A program made the position numbers and the translations under genes. A DNA stretch of 64,000 bases from Sambucus nigra (lineage: Eukaryota; Streptophyta; Magnoliopsida; Dipsacales; Adoxaceae), in contig OX422221.1 in assembly GCA_949130495.1 (NCBI GenBank), forward strand, positions 146,043,405-146,107,404, read 5' to 3'. Positions 35,012-46,800 of the stretch are shown here, piece after piece. Under the pieces are notes generated by a model that searched no databases, was not told the DNA's origin, and was given only the letters and a program-made list of their open reading frames with translations. Each line of letters opens with the position of its first letter. The first letter of the stretch is position 1.

Positions 35012-35245
35012 GGGACATATACCAAATAGTCCCTCGGACATTTTTTAATACCCATTTAGTCCAAACTTTTTTATTTTGCCTCAAAAAGTCCTTTGCCACA
35101 TATTTTGGAGAGGGAGTGCCGCTGGCGCGGACCTCTAAAAATAAGAGGATATTGAGTGCTTGAGGGACTAAATGGGTTAAACTAAAAATATGTGTCCTTT
35201 TTAAAAAATATATATTTATAGTAGGGACTATTTAATAATTGACCC
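35012..35245. mobile_element. MULE-like MITE, 234 bp, with 9-bp TSD
   Basis: Absent from both LTRs of E. Ends GGGACATATACCAAATAGTC and, inverted, GGGTCAATTATTAAATAGTC form imperfect terminal inverted repeats that share AAATAGTCCCT. It is flanked by the perfect 9-bp repeat TTTAATTTT (35003-35011, 35246-35254), the size made by Mutator-type transposases. Confidence 0.8.
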
Positions 35246-36564
35246 TTTAATTTTTAGATTTTTAATTTTTTTTTAGTTAGTTTTAATTTTATTTTTAAGG
35301 TTCAAATTAAACACACACACATAACTCCACCTACACACTATCCTACACCATATTCCATCCTACACCCATCCTCACCCATATTCCCTACACCTCACACACA
35401 CCCTATCACATCCAAATTCCATACCAACACAACCCAACTCACCCTTATCTCTCACCCCTCTGACCTCACCATTCCGGCCAACCTCCATAACCCCTGCTCC
35501 AATCGGGGCAGACCAAACCTCTCTCCCACCTAAATCCGTCGCCGGCGAGCGACTCCCCACGACAAGCCACCAGTGCCGGAGACACCCGGCGTCCTTCTCC
35601 CTTACTCCGGCAACTATACCCACCTCCGCTCAGAGAAACCCCCAGCGCAGAACCCGATCCGGCCCCCTCTCTCTCCGGCAGCTCACGTCCCTGCTGAACC
35701 CGCCGTCCATCCACCTGCACCCCCTCGCACCCCTCCGGCGGCTACCTCCTGTCAACGGTCCAACCCACCCCCAAACCGCAACCTCCGACCACCTCTCCGG
35801 TTAGATTACCACCGGGCATACCCATACCTCCATAACCATCCAACCCAATTCCTTTTTCAAAGCCAAAACCCATTACCCATTTGCAAAACCCACTTTGCCA
35901 TTTCCCATTTCTCCCAAAATCGTTTTCATCACCTGTTAACAAACCAAAGACCAAAGCAAAATGCCCACATGTGCCACTTATTACCTATTTACCCAAAATA
36001 CCCTCAAACCACCTCTTTTACCCAACTTTCCATTATACCCTTTTAACAAATCAGATTTTTATTCCCTCTTCCAAATATCCTCACACCTCACACCCCCATG
36101 CGCATGTGCTCTCACTTTTCCCACATGTTCACCATAGTCAATTCTCATTTTTACCCCTAGTTCCATGCATAGTATAAAAAGAAGATGAAGACCCCAATTC
36201 AAAAGAGCTTGGGAGGAAGAAAATTCTAGAGAGAGAATTGTAGGGAAAAACACCATTTGTAAATAGTTTTTGTTTTATTCTTTTTTATTTTTTTAGATAT
36301 TTGTGAGGATAAATATTGATTGAGATTTAATTGAGTGTTGATTTTAATTTCATATTACTTGGATTCTCAATTGGAGGGTTGTATGCTTCTCATTCAAGGA
36401 TTAAAGTTTATTGAATTCAATAAATTGGTTTGATTATTCTTCTCTCTACTCTTTTATATTAAATGTCTATTGAATATTTGTTTATTATGTTTGATACTAT
36501 ATTAGGCTAAATCCCCTTTCAAGGGGTGGGGTGAAACTCTTATTTGATATTATTTTAGTTTAAT

Positions 36565-36945
36565 TAGTTTAATTATTTGAATTCTCCCAAATTAATATCA
36601 AAATTACAAACCAACTCTCGTTGCAAGTGTAATTATAATAGTAATATTTTAGAAAATTAAGTTTAACACCCCACAACTCTAGAAAAATAGATCTACACTC
36701 CTTTTAATTAATCACCCGCTATGATCGATCAATTAAAATTTATGTAAGTCTTAGAAAAAAAATTTAGAGTTGAAATTCAAGTTATGATACCCCACTTAAG
36801 AAACCCTTATCTCTAGTTCGAATCTAAAATGGGTATTATAACTAGAATTTCGATTTTCTCTCGAAAATCATTTACCCTCTCTCGAGGCGTAAATTTAAGG
36901 GTGAGGGATGAAAATTAACATTCAAAGGGAAATTTCAAGTAAACA
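36565..36945 (-). repeat. Inverted segment of the E-family LTR
   Basis: Reads as the reverse complement of E LTR 1229-1622, for example CCTCTCTCGAGGCGTAAATT near 36880. In the intact LTR this segment is bounded by short inverted repeats (TAATTAGTTTGATTAATTGA and TTCAAATAATTAAATTAATT), so recombination between them would flip it. Confidence 0.8.
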
Positions 36946-36959
36946 AATTTCAAGATAAG

Positions 36960-37205
36960 CCCATCACCGCTTCTCATTAACCCCTCTGCTACGCCTCAAC
37001 TCCACCGCTCCGTCGTTATGCATCCCCTCCTCCTGCAACAGTAAGTTTGCAACAACAGGTACATACAAAATAAAAATACAAATATATAACTGTATTTATA
37101 TATTGTTCATGTGGTTGTTCATTAGTTTCCTTAATTATAAATAAATGTAGGAGACAAACAACAAAGTAAAGAGATGGTTTTGATTGTGATGAGAACTGAA
37201 GTTAA
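36960..37205. repeat. 246-bp direct duplication, right copy
   Basis: Same length and ends as 34179-34424. The rest of the hAT element follows at once (AACAAGTATATT). Confidence 0.95.
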
Positions 37206-37722
37206 CAACAAGTATATTATTTATAAAATAAAAATGTGTACTTATTAAAATAAATATATCAGTATGTTTTGAAGACTAAAAGGTCCATGAGGTTATCATT
37301 CTCAATAAATTTGATTTAATCTAAAAAGTGCATATTTACATCTAATGTTATGGAATGCTACTGTTATTTTTTTTTTTGGATGGCTTTAAGCTTATATGGT
37401 TGTATAGTATGGATGGCTTTAAGCCATATTATCATTATGAAATGCTACTTTTATTATGGAACCTAAAATTGCTGATGTTAGGAGGTAGTAATTTTGTTAT
37501 ATATTTATTTGGATTGGATTGGATTGGATTTTTTAATAGTTATTTTTTGCAATGGTTAAACAATGTAAACGGATACGGAAATTATCCAAATCCGAGGTAT
37601 ACGGATATAGATAGTTGTTTTAACTATCCGGGTGGATACGGATACGGATAGTGAATACAGATAGCGGATACGAATATGGAAAACATGGTATCCGATCCGT
37701 ATCCGTCCGTTTACCACCCCTA

Positions 37723-38340
37723 TAGCTTTATATGGAAGACCGTGTAGATCACCTGTATGTTGGATAGAATCCGAAACTAGTAAATAATTTGGTACCGAGA
37801 TAATCCAAGAGGCCACTAAGAGAATACAACAAATTCGAGAAAGATTGAAGACAACCCAAGATTGTCAGAAAAGTTATGTAGACTAGTGCCGGAAACCCTT
37901 AGAATTTTAAGTTAATGACCAAGTATTTCTGAAAGTTTCTCCTCGAAAAGGAATCTTATGCTTTGTAAAGAAAGGAAAATTAGCCCCCAAATATATTGGA
38001 CATTTCACGATTTCTAAACAAGTTGGCTCTATAGCCTATCAATTAGAATTACCTGTGGAATTATCAAATATTCACAATATATTTCACATGTCTTAGTTAT
38101 GCCAGTATATTTTTATCCCTCTCATACCATTATGTGGCAAGACATCTCTATCGAACCAAATTATGAATTTGAAGTACGCCCTATTTAAATTATGGATCGT
38201 CAAGTGAAGCATCTCAGAAATAAGAAAACACCCTCATGTAAAGTAATTTCGGAAAATCAAAATCATCAAGAAGCCACATGGGAATTAGAAAAGGCTATGA
38301 AAGATCAATATACGACCTATTTCAAGGTAAATTCTAGGAT
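37723..38340 (+). pseudogene. Integrase C-terminus and chromodomain-like tail of element B
   Basis: YGRPCRSPVCWIES continues the integrase; then KLAPKYIGHFTISKQVGS (GPY/F-type module) and YQLELPVELSNIHNIFH. The end reads IMDRQVKHLRNKKTPS...ENQNHQEATWELEKAMKDQY across a frameshift, the pattern of the chromodomain-like tail of Tekay/Del chromoviruses. Stops lie near 37885, 38095 and 38188. No clear PPT is visible before the LTR at 38360. Confidence 0.8.
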
Positions 38341-38359
38341 AATTTTTTTTTAGGTAGGT

Positions 38360-41200
38360 TGACTACAAAAATCGAGACTTTTGAATCGAGTCTCTCAACA
38401 ATTCTAATCACATATATTCATTATTTTAGCCCTCATAAAGTATTCAAATTAATAAGTCTTCTATACGATAACGAAACTATCCTTGATGCCCTCCAACTTT
38501 ACCAAATTAACCTAGACACCCTGAAGTTTTAATAATTATAAACTAGCCTTTACAAACTTCAATCCAACATAACTTGACTTATACTTAACCCCTAAACCCC
38601 AACTTCTTATCAAATTAATCCTCTAGAGTTCAACTAATAAAAATTATAATTTGATCCCTTGAAACTTTCTAAATTTACAAAAATACCTCTAAACTTCATC
38701 AAAAGTACACTTTTAAGGCTATAAATGCATATACTTGACCAACTAAGGACTAAACACCAAAGTTTGAATAATTTTACATTACCCCCTATCCAAATAAACC
38801 TACACATCAGTACTAGAAGAAAAAAATCACATATGTAGACCATGCACACATGTGAGGTACACTAATCAAGCTAGAATACTTTATATATTTAGTTCAAATC
38901 CACCTCCCTTATCAACCAATGAACTCTCCTAATTAAACACTATAAATACCCCATGATTTCTTCAATTCAAACTCACCCCAACAGCAATTTCAAAACTCAA
39001 ATTTTTCACTCCAAACAGGTACACTATGATTTTACGTATTATATTCAATTCTTTTAGTTTCAATCGAATTTGTGTTGTTATAATGCTAGAATATACTAAA
39101 ACAGTAGAAATCTTATGTAGAAAACAGGCCCTAAGTGAAAAATATGAAGTTTCAACCATTAAAGCTTAAGCTTTAATGGTGAACTTCGAAATAATGTTCA
39201 AAACTCAAGTTTAAAGCTTTGAATGTCTTCATTAGAACCTTAGGAACTCAAATGTAATGATCAAATCCCACGAACGTGCATAATAAGCTCTAATCAATTG
39301 AAAGTGTATTTTGAATCAGAAAATCGAAAACCTTAAATTATCCCCGTATAATACATCTTAAACATTGAAATCAAAACCAAACTACTCTTACATATAGCAG
39401 AAACTAAATTATGTTCATAAGAATCCCTGCCATGTCCTTAAAAGCCACGAATGTTAAGTCAAAATTTCAGTAAAACACATAGTTATACAACTTGAGATAT
39501 ACTGCATCTCAATCCATAAAACCTATATATATGGATTCCTTATGAAGTTTTAGGTTGATTTTTGTAAGAAATCATCAAGAATGGTTTCGAAATGAAGGAG
39601 AAATCTCTAGTCGAAAATAAGAAACCCTAAAGTCAACCGTCAAGGGGAAGAAGATGAACTTTTTTACCAGAAACTTTGACCTCGTGCGTAAGGGCACGTC
39701 GCCAATCAGAAATTTATGAAATTTTTTCCAATATTTTTGTTTTATTTTTTGGGTTAAAATGGTATAAGGCAAGGCCATATTTGGTTCAGCCTAGCCTAAG
39801 TTATGTAAAAATGAGCTTTTAACTTTGAAACATTTTTCCTAAATTATAATTTGACCCCTCCTGACTTTTTCAACTTATGAATTTGAACCCTAAACATTAT
39901 GTATAAATACTGCAAAATATTTTAAGACAAAAAGTCTCCTACACTAAAGTTTAAATATGATCTTAAGTCCAAGGTTTTAAAATCCTAAATTATTTATAAA
40001 TAAACCCACAAAACATTAAAAGATCATTTTTTTGTATAAATTGACCAACCCAATCCTAATTCTAACTAATATTTATATACCTAAACATTATATACAAAGA
40101 ATCAAGTACCGTCTCCTCTCGATATCCTCTTTTGATCCATAAGCCGAACGAAATACCGAGCAAGTAGGTTTCGTTTACCTCTTCAATAGTAAATTTGCAT
40201 ATTTGACATATTGATATTAATATCACTATGTAATATCTCGTATTTACTCTTAGTATGTGCATGTTATAATATTGTCATACTACATATTTTACTAAAAATA
40301 ATTGATATTGGAATTTGAATATCGATCACTTTAACCCCTATCACCTAATAATTGATGGCATATTCCCTATTGAATCAGTTTACCCCTGCACCTTTGTGAA
40401 AATATTTATATTATGAGCATCGGTATTAACTAAGCAGTAGACTGACTTGTTATCCCACAAAACATTCTGCTTGGCCTAATGGTCTCAGATGATTGAGAGC
40501 CTTAATTATTTCTACATACGTATGAGTGCAACTTTAATTATGTGCCTATATGGTTACTTTTTCCCAAAGATTTTGGTTGAATTTTATTTGGTTTTACTGA
40601 TGGCTTAATTATTTATATACCTCTCAGTGAACTGGTAAGTATGGGATTATTAGTTCAAAGATCCTTGACTTTCTTTATATGATCCTTAATGAACTGGTAA
40701 GTGTGGGATTATTAGTTCAAAAATCCTTGATTTTATTTATGTAACCCTAAATAAATTGATAAGTATGGGATTATGAGCTTTAATTCTTTAGCGTTGCTAT
40801 ATAAACACTGAATTCTATACACACTCCAACTCTCATCTATACATGTACTTGTTATAAAACTGGTAAAGCCTGCTTACCATATTTGTGGTAATTCCTTTTT
40901 CCTTCAGATGAACCAGGAGAAAGAGGATAATATCTATTCCCCTTTAAAGATAGATACTGGTCATTTGTTTGTCTACATGACTGTGTGGGTAAAGAATAAG
41001 GCAGATAGGAGTAAGGAGTGACACTTTTCATTTTTTTACTTCATAGTTCGTATTAAAAATTGTAATTCACCCCATGCGGTAGTACTACCATATGTATACT
41101 ATTTTAATAATGAATAAAGTTCTGTTATTTTTCCATAACTTTAATTCAATTCTTTACATATACTCTCTCGTGCATTCATACCCAAAAGCATGGTGTGACA
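38360..41200 (+). repeat. 3' LTR of element B (2841 bp)
   Basis: Colinear with the 5' LTR from TTTTGAATCGAG to GGTGTGACA. The TATA box is at 38941-38947. It contains a perfect 26-bp palindrome at 39155-39180 that is not in the 5' copy. Short ORFs inside are non-coding. Confidence 0.88.
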
Positions 41201-42612
41201 GATTATACCCCAAAACCAGTTCAAATCCCTGAAGTGGATTATATCAACAATCGTAGGTTTAATACCTGGACCTCAATTTATAAAACCCTCGGATTTTACC
41301 TGTCATACATATATTATTAATAATAATTTTACAGTTGGTATATTAATTAAATCATCTCATAAAAACATATCGAGAAGCACCCTGTAATAAACCCAAAGGA
41401 AAAAATTAAAACCCCAAAAAAGAATAGGCAAAATTCCCACCTGAAGTGCGTCCCCCCCCCCCAACCACTACCTTATGATATAAAAATAACGTAGGTCCGC
41501 TATAGTGTCCTGGGAGGTGCTATGGTGGTGGGGCTAACCCTACATAGCGAGTGGGAATCTTCCTTCCATCCGTAATTCAAGTTCGCACAGAGTTAGATAT
41601 TTTCTACCATTAAAAATTCGTAACTTCTTCATTAATAAACCAAATTAAGTTTTGGTTCTTCCTATGGGTTCCTAATTAAAATCCTCACGTTCTAGTGTCC
41701 AGAATATTACAAGATTAATACACTTAAAAATCCCAACTTTTAAAATGCTTAATATGAATTAAATTGTAGATTAAGTTTCACCAATTCTTAAGCTTCTTTC
41801 ATGACAATTATAAATCGACAACATGTATAGACCATTCTTAAACATGTGTTCTAATTTTCAACCCAAACATATAATCACAAGTTAATTAAAGTTTCAACAT
41901 AAACTTGTTAAAAACAGAGTTAATAGAGTATTATCAAGATTTCATCTTTAACCCGAATTAGCCTAAAACACTATATGATTAACAATCATATTTAATAATC
42001 AATAATTATATTTTTAATCCTAAAGCATGCTCCTCCCCAATTGATTCAAATTAGAAATGTAATCATAAATAGACTACATTAACACGATGAGCAAGATAGT
42101 ATTCCTTGCCTTAAATGAAGCTTGATCTTGATTAAAATCTACAGTGTTCTATTCCTCTTCTCGCATAGTCTCTTGGTGCTACGGTTTTAATTATGATGTA
42201 TTAATATGTTTAATGAAGGTTAATCATATATGTATAACCTTAAAACTGTAGGTTTACAATGGGCCCACTTTTGGACGCCCCAAAATAAGTTCAAAATACT
42301 AACTGGATACTCTTCAAACTCAGCTCATAGGTATACCTACCTCTATACACTCAGCTCATAGGTATACCATTCTAAACCTCTATACACCCTAGAGTCCCAT
42401 CCAAATATACCAATCCAAAATATCAAATTAATTACAGCTGAGTTAATTTAATTTAAGAGTCATTCACAAATTATTTTAAATTATCATCTTAAGTTCTAGT
42501 TAATAATCTAAACTAATTAAAACCAATAAATGACTCATTAATTCACCCGAGTAAATATTAATTAATAATTAAATAATTACATATTTAATTCCCAAAAATA
42601 CGAGGTATTACA
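41201..42612 (-). repeat. LTR remnant of gypsy element F
   Basis: Ends with AAATACGAGGTATTACA followed by TTCTCCCCC, that is, an LTR end next to a PPT on the - strand; the terminus resembles that of the solo LTR at 13457-13475. The other end is not visible and may lie left of elements E and B. It includes a C12 run near 41450 and a short tandem repeat of CTCAGCTCATAGGTATACC (42319-42370). No genes. Confidence 0.55.
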
Positions 42613-44190
42613 TTCTCCCCCTGATAATGAAATTTCATACTCAAAATTCGCCCCAAGTCCTATCTTATAACATTCACAAGGATAGGGAATCGGTAGGTTA
42701 TTGGAGCCATATCTCAACACTGGGTAGAAATCCATACATCGTATGAATAATCCAAACAAGGAAACTCTCTTATATACTCGTAACCTACCATTTGAGCGTT
42801 AGACTCAATAGCCTACAAAATCATCTGAAAATAATGCCTAAATTAAGGCTCATATTCTCAGTACTCATCTACGATGTTAGAAAATCAACCATGTTATAGA
42901 AATCATAATATGACAATACCAATCAGCAACTCTCCCATGCTGTAGTCAATAAATAATGTCCTTCTTCCCAACAACTCACTCGTGATGTGGCACACTAAGC
43001 CGCAGTATCCAACCAAACAGATCATTCACACTATGGTGGAATAGTATGCTAGAACATTCAGTAATTAACCCATGTTGTCCTGCTCAACAACTCACTCGTG
43101 ATGTGTCAGACCCCTCAGTGATATCCAACATAATAGCTCAATCACGCTGTGATGGATTAACATACCAAAAATAATCAATAAATAACCCATGTTACGTAAA
43201 ATCACCCATCCTCACAAGAAATAATGAAATAAGGATATACCCTAGCCCATCTGATATAGTACCCATTCTCACAAAGTTCCACGATAGTTGTTTTCTCCTT
43301 GTCTCATTATGTATCGGCTGAGTTAGAGGAACATAATCTGGTGATAGCAAATGCAATTCCAGAAAAATCAACTGAAGCGAAAGGATCATATTACCCTTCT
43401 CACTGAAATCCCATGGGTTGGCCTTTAGTCATCTCTTGGTGGAATGGCCCTTATCTACCATAGCAACGTCCTCTAAGGACTCCATTATGGACCCTTTGTT
43501 GCTAGCCCACTATTTCCCTTTTTTGTTTCTTTCCAAACTAGTAGCCTTCTTATCAATCCTCATATTATGATGACTAAACCTCTAGGCGATGAAAATGGTT
43601 TCCTATATTAGTCCCATATTTCTTCTCTTGAGTTGATAGAGTCTCCATGCCAGTTATCTTACTCTTCTTGGACTTTTGAAAGTCCAAGTGCTTCAGGCGG
43701 GGCTAAAGTGTGGAATTTACCACCTAAGTATACATGGTGTATGCTAGATTTCCTAATAGTACATGTTTGATCCTCATTTCCATCCCATAATAAAACATTT
43801 CATCCTCTTCTCCTCCGTATTCTCCTTATCAGGTGCAAACAAAAAGAGAGATTGGTGAACAATTTCTCGTACTCGGCCACCATACAGCTCCCCTGAACTA
43901 AAGTTAGAAAGTCTTTATTCTTTTTGTCTCTAACTATTGGCAGACAATACTTCTCCTCAAACCTCTTCTAGAATTCATCGATGTTCGTGGTGATCCTCTC
44001 CTCGATAATGGTTATTATTCCCACCCTTGTAGCGCCTCCCCCACTATCTTAAAGCTAGAAATCATCTGCCTATGAATATATGTGCACTCTAGCTTCCTCA
44101 AGTTCCTATAAATATATTTTCTCCATTACTGTGACTTCGAAACATCCATGGTCCTAGCAAACTTCAGAGGACCACCTGATCGAGGCAAAA
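42613..44190 (-). pseudogene. Internal remnant of element F with gag fragment
   Basis: On - at about 43800-43985 a gag segment is readable: FEEKYCLPIVRDKKNKDFL, then LVQGSCMVAEYEKLFTNL, matching the FxxKY...VAEYE pattern of Ty3/gypsy gag. Pol is missing between it and the PPT at 42613, so the element has a large internal deletion. A ~116-bp tandem repeat occupies about 42970-43200. Confidence 0.6.
42970..43200. repeat. ~116-bp tandem repeat, two copies
   Basis: Copies start AACAACTCACTCGTGATGTG at 42970 and 43086 and each ends near AACCCATGTT. They are clearly diverged. Located in the 3' non-coding part of element F. Confidence 0.7.
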
Positions 44191-44208
44191 ATTGAGCGTC
44201 CGTGTAAT

Positions 44209-45180
44209 ACGCTAATCATTGTTATTGTCTTTCGACCGCAATACAAAAAAAACTAAACTATAACTACACTCTTATAGAGTATAATGTCTAGTCTGGGTAT
44301 CGAATCCACAGGGAATGTTTGATAGATTTTAATTGATTTATTACTTCTAAAATAAAGTGTATAAGATAATGATGGGGCGAGAAAGGAAAAAAAAGGGAAA
44401 AATAAAGAAGTTAAATAAAATTAATTAAAACTTAAGCAAAGAATAAGAAAACGGGATTAGGATCACACAATTAGGGTTTTTGGTTTGAAAGCAATTAACT
44501 AATCATAAACAAATAATCATTAACATCACGCATGAATATACTTAACCTAAAAATGCGAGATAAAATTTTCAATCGAAAATGGTCACAAGTGGATTAATTT
44601 CGGAATATCGCTACAAACACTAACATTGCAAGACATAGAAAGTTAAACGCCTAATATTCCAACTTTAATACACGAGGTTTCAATTAATTGTATTTTTACC
44701 CAAAACCTAACTTTCAAAGCTCAGTGCCCATCAATGGCAGAATCATGATCCCAACCCTTAAACTAGCTACTAAACATGATAGTGTTAACAACACAAGAAT
44801 CCATTAACAAGCGTGTGAAAATAAGAAAAGATAATAAAAGTGTTGGAATTTAAGGTAACCAAGGTTGAAGAAAACAAACATGCAAGAAGAAATCAAAGTT
44901 TGAAGAAAAATCGAAAAAGATCTTGAATTAAAAGTGCAAAATATGTAAATTATTCTCATATATGTTCCTCCTTGTTTTGAAACTTTTCCATCAATGAAGT
45001 CTATGTGAAAAGAACCCTAATGACTAAATGTATATGTCAGAAGTCGTTTAGAAGAGTACCTAAACTTTAGATTTTTTTGGCTAAAAGATGAGGCCAAAAT
45101 AAAAATCCCGCTTCAGCTAATTTTTAACGGTTTTAAAGCGTGACTAATCTTTGTCACGAATCTGTAGCGTTACTAATGGC
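44209..45180 (-). repeat. Athila-type LTR remnant
   Basis: Shares layout, not close identity, with the A LTR: a GTCTGGGTATCGAATCCACAG segment near the outer end (A has a similar spot near 19255-19290). It also has ATCATGATCCCAACCCTTAA followed by AGCTACTAAACATG (compare 19795-19850). No genes and no partner LTR found. Confidence 0.45.
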
Positions 45181-45224
45181 AAATCAGTAGATCAAACCGG
45201 TTCTACCAAATACGCCTTGAGGTT

Positions 45225-46800
45225 TATGGTCAAAGCATTATTGGGTGACATTAAATATGAGGCACTAATTGCAAAAGTTTGGCTTATCATGTTCCTTACA
45301 CTCCGTATAGTTCCTCTTCTTTAGTTCTTAACAAATAGTGGTAAATTTAAAGCCAAAAGAAATAATATTTTAGCCTATATATAGAAATTTCAAGAACTAT
45401 CTCAGTGCGTGAAAGATTTAACGATCAACCACATCCCCAAAGATAAGAATTCCAAAACCAATCACTCGTTAAGATTGGCATCCTCAGAGGATGGGAACCT
45501 CTAGTTGATTATTTAACTTACCCAACATAGATCTCGAAGAAAGCAAACAAGTACACCTAGCTCACCTTTTCTCGATCTGGATGGAAAAGTTCATATGTTA
45601 TATGAAATATGGGACCCTTCTAGAATGGTGATCGAAATCCAAGAAGGTTAATATAAAAGTTGCAAAATACATCTTCTAAGGTGGAGTATTATACCACATG
45701 GGATACACTCGATTGATAATGAGGTGCGTGCACCCTGCCGAGGAAAAAATCATGAAAGCGTGAGGGGGCCACCCAAGAAAGCAAAATATGGCATGAAAAT
45801 TATTCAATAATGGGTAATATTGTCAAACGATGGTACTGGATGCCAAAGACTATGTACGGCAGTGCAATAACTGTCAACGAATAGATCAGTTCATTAACAA
45901 TTAGTGGAAGAACTCTCAACCACTGTTGCCCTATAGCCATTCACTTTATGTGGAATGGGCATTCATGGCATGCTTCTAAATAGAAGAGGACATTGCAATT
46001 TCCTCTTAATATTCATCGATTACTTCACCAAATGGGTGGAATCAAAACCTATCGCTCTAATTATTAATAATAAATTCCACGCCTTTACATGTAAACTAAT
46101 CATTGCGAGATACGAAGTACCATATGAAATCATCACTAAAAACATCAAAAAGTTGGAGAATGCAAGGATTCATGCTTTTGTGATTATTTTAAATGAAACA
46201 CTTTCTTTCATCACCAAGGCATCTTTTATGTAACGGCCAGATATAAGTGACGAACTGAACCATTCCGCATAGACTGAAGTCCTAGTTCGATTAGTCCAGC
46301 TCTATGGGTTAACTACTTACTCATCGTACTTTGGACATACCTAACAATCACATGGGGACTGATAGGGGAAAAAAACCTCATATTGACATATCACACAAAG
46401 GTTGCATACCAATCGATCTAGAGGTCCCAACCCTCCAGGCATACAACTTTGAATGATTAGAATATAAATCACTCATGGGAGATAATTTGTACCTAAATAA
46501 AGAAAGGAGGGATAAAAATGCCCTGGGAATGGAATCCACCCAACTGAAGATCTCACACTACTACAAATTAAGGATTAGGAAACGAAATTTCAAATTCAAA
46601 GACATGGTACTCAAGATATAAACCCAATTGATCAACAACCCAAGTCACAACAAGTTAGAAAATAATTGGTAATGACCACATGTCATCACTCTATTAGTAT
46701 GACTATAAGCTTAGGAACCCAGGGAACATGAAGGTCGAGTTCTACCTTGGTCGTAGAATGTTGAGAACTGAAAATCTACTACCAATGATTTGCAGACTGG
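45225..46800 (+). pseudogene. Tat-lineage RNase H and integrase remnant (element G)
   Basis: KYEALIAKVWL near 45258 matches the EYEALIAGLRLA of the second RNase H typical of Tat elements. Integrase follows: DAKDYVRQCNNCQR near 45840-45885, WGIHGMLLNRRGHCNFLLIF and YFTKWVESKPIALI (45955-46060), then a C-terminal HYYKLRIRKRNFKFKDMVL near 46560. The first core Asp and the IDYFTKWVE segment are visible; the second-Asp region is changed to EIITKN. Numerous stops. Upstream RT and gag are absent. Confidence 0.75.

Larger units (their letters stand above)
34425..36959 (+). mobile_element. E-family LTR fragment in the hAT element, partly inverted
   Basis: Begins at an exact LTR terminus (TGATAAGCACCC) and follows the E LTR to about 36565. 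The next ~380 bp (36565-36945) match E LTR bases about 1229-1622 in inverse orientation, and the last ~380 bp of the LTR are missing. It carries a TATA-like box (36173-36179) and a 234-bp MITE. No internal region, PBS or second LTR is present. ORFs at 35573-36177 lie in the C/A-rich part of the LTR and are not genes. Confidence 0.85.
33569..37722. mobile_element. hAT-type non-autonomous DNA transposon in B integrase
   Basis: Left end CAGGGTTATAAACG; right end read inward TAGGGGTGGTAAACG. This is the CAGGGGTGG...AAACGG style of plant hAT termini. The 8-bp flanks AAGCTTTA (33561-33568) and TAGCTTTA (37723-37730) differ at one base, and the integrase reading (APFEAL then YGRPCRSPVCW) continues across them. 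Subterminal regions are dense in GGATACGGATA words (33640-33770, 37565-37705), typical transposase-binding repeats. No transposase is present. Without the LTR insertion and duplicated segment it would be about 1.4 kb. Confidence 0.85.
9750..41200 (+). mobile_element. Element B: degenerate Ty3/gypsy (chromovirus-type) retrotransposon hosting three insertions
   Basis: LTRs at 9750-15483 and 38360-41200 share colinear sequence. A tRNA-iMet PBS follows the first, and gag, RT, RNase H, integrase and a chromodomain-like tail follow in Ty3/gypsy order. The element is split by a solo LTR (10542-13475), Athila-like A (19196-33226) and a hAT-type element (33569-37722). Without them it would be about 11 kb. 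The flanks TATTA and GATTA suggest a 5-bp TSD with one mutation. Many stops and frameshifts, the FVDG change in RT and the absence of a readable protease show it is long dead. Confidence 0.85.

Noticed and set aside
35573..36177. 157- and 98-codon ORFs with Pro-rich products
   Set aside because: They fall in the C-rich, stop-poor stretch of an E-family LTR, overlap each other in different frames and have no motif.
33569..37722. Autonomous hAT transposase
   Set aside because: No BED or dimerisation motif in any frame; the space is taken by LTR and duplication.
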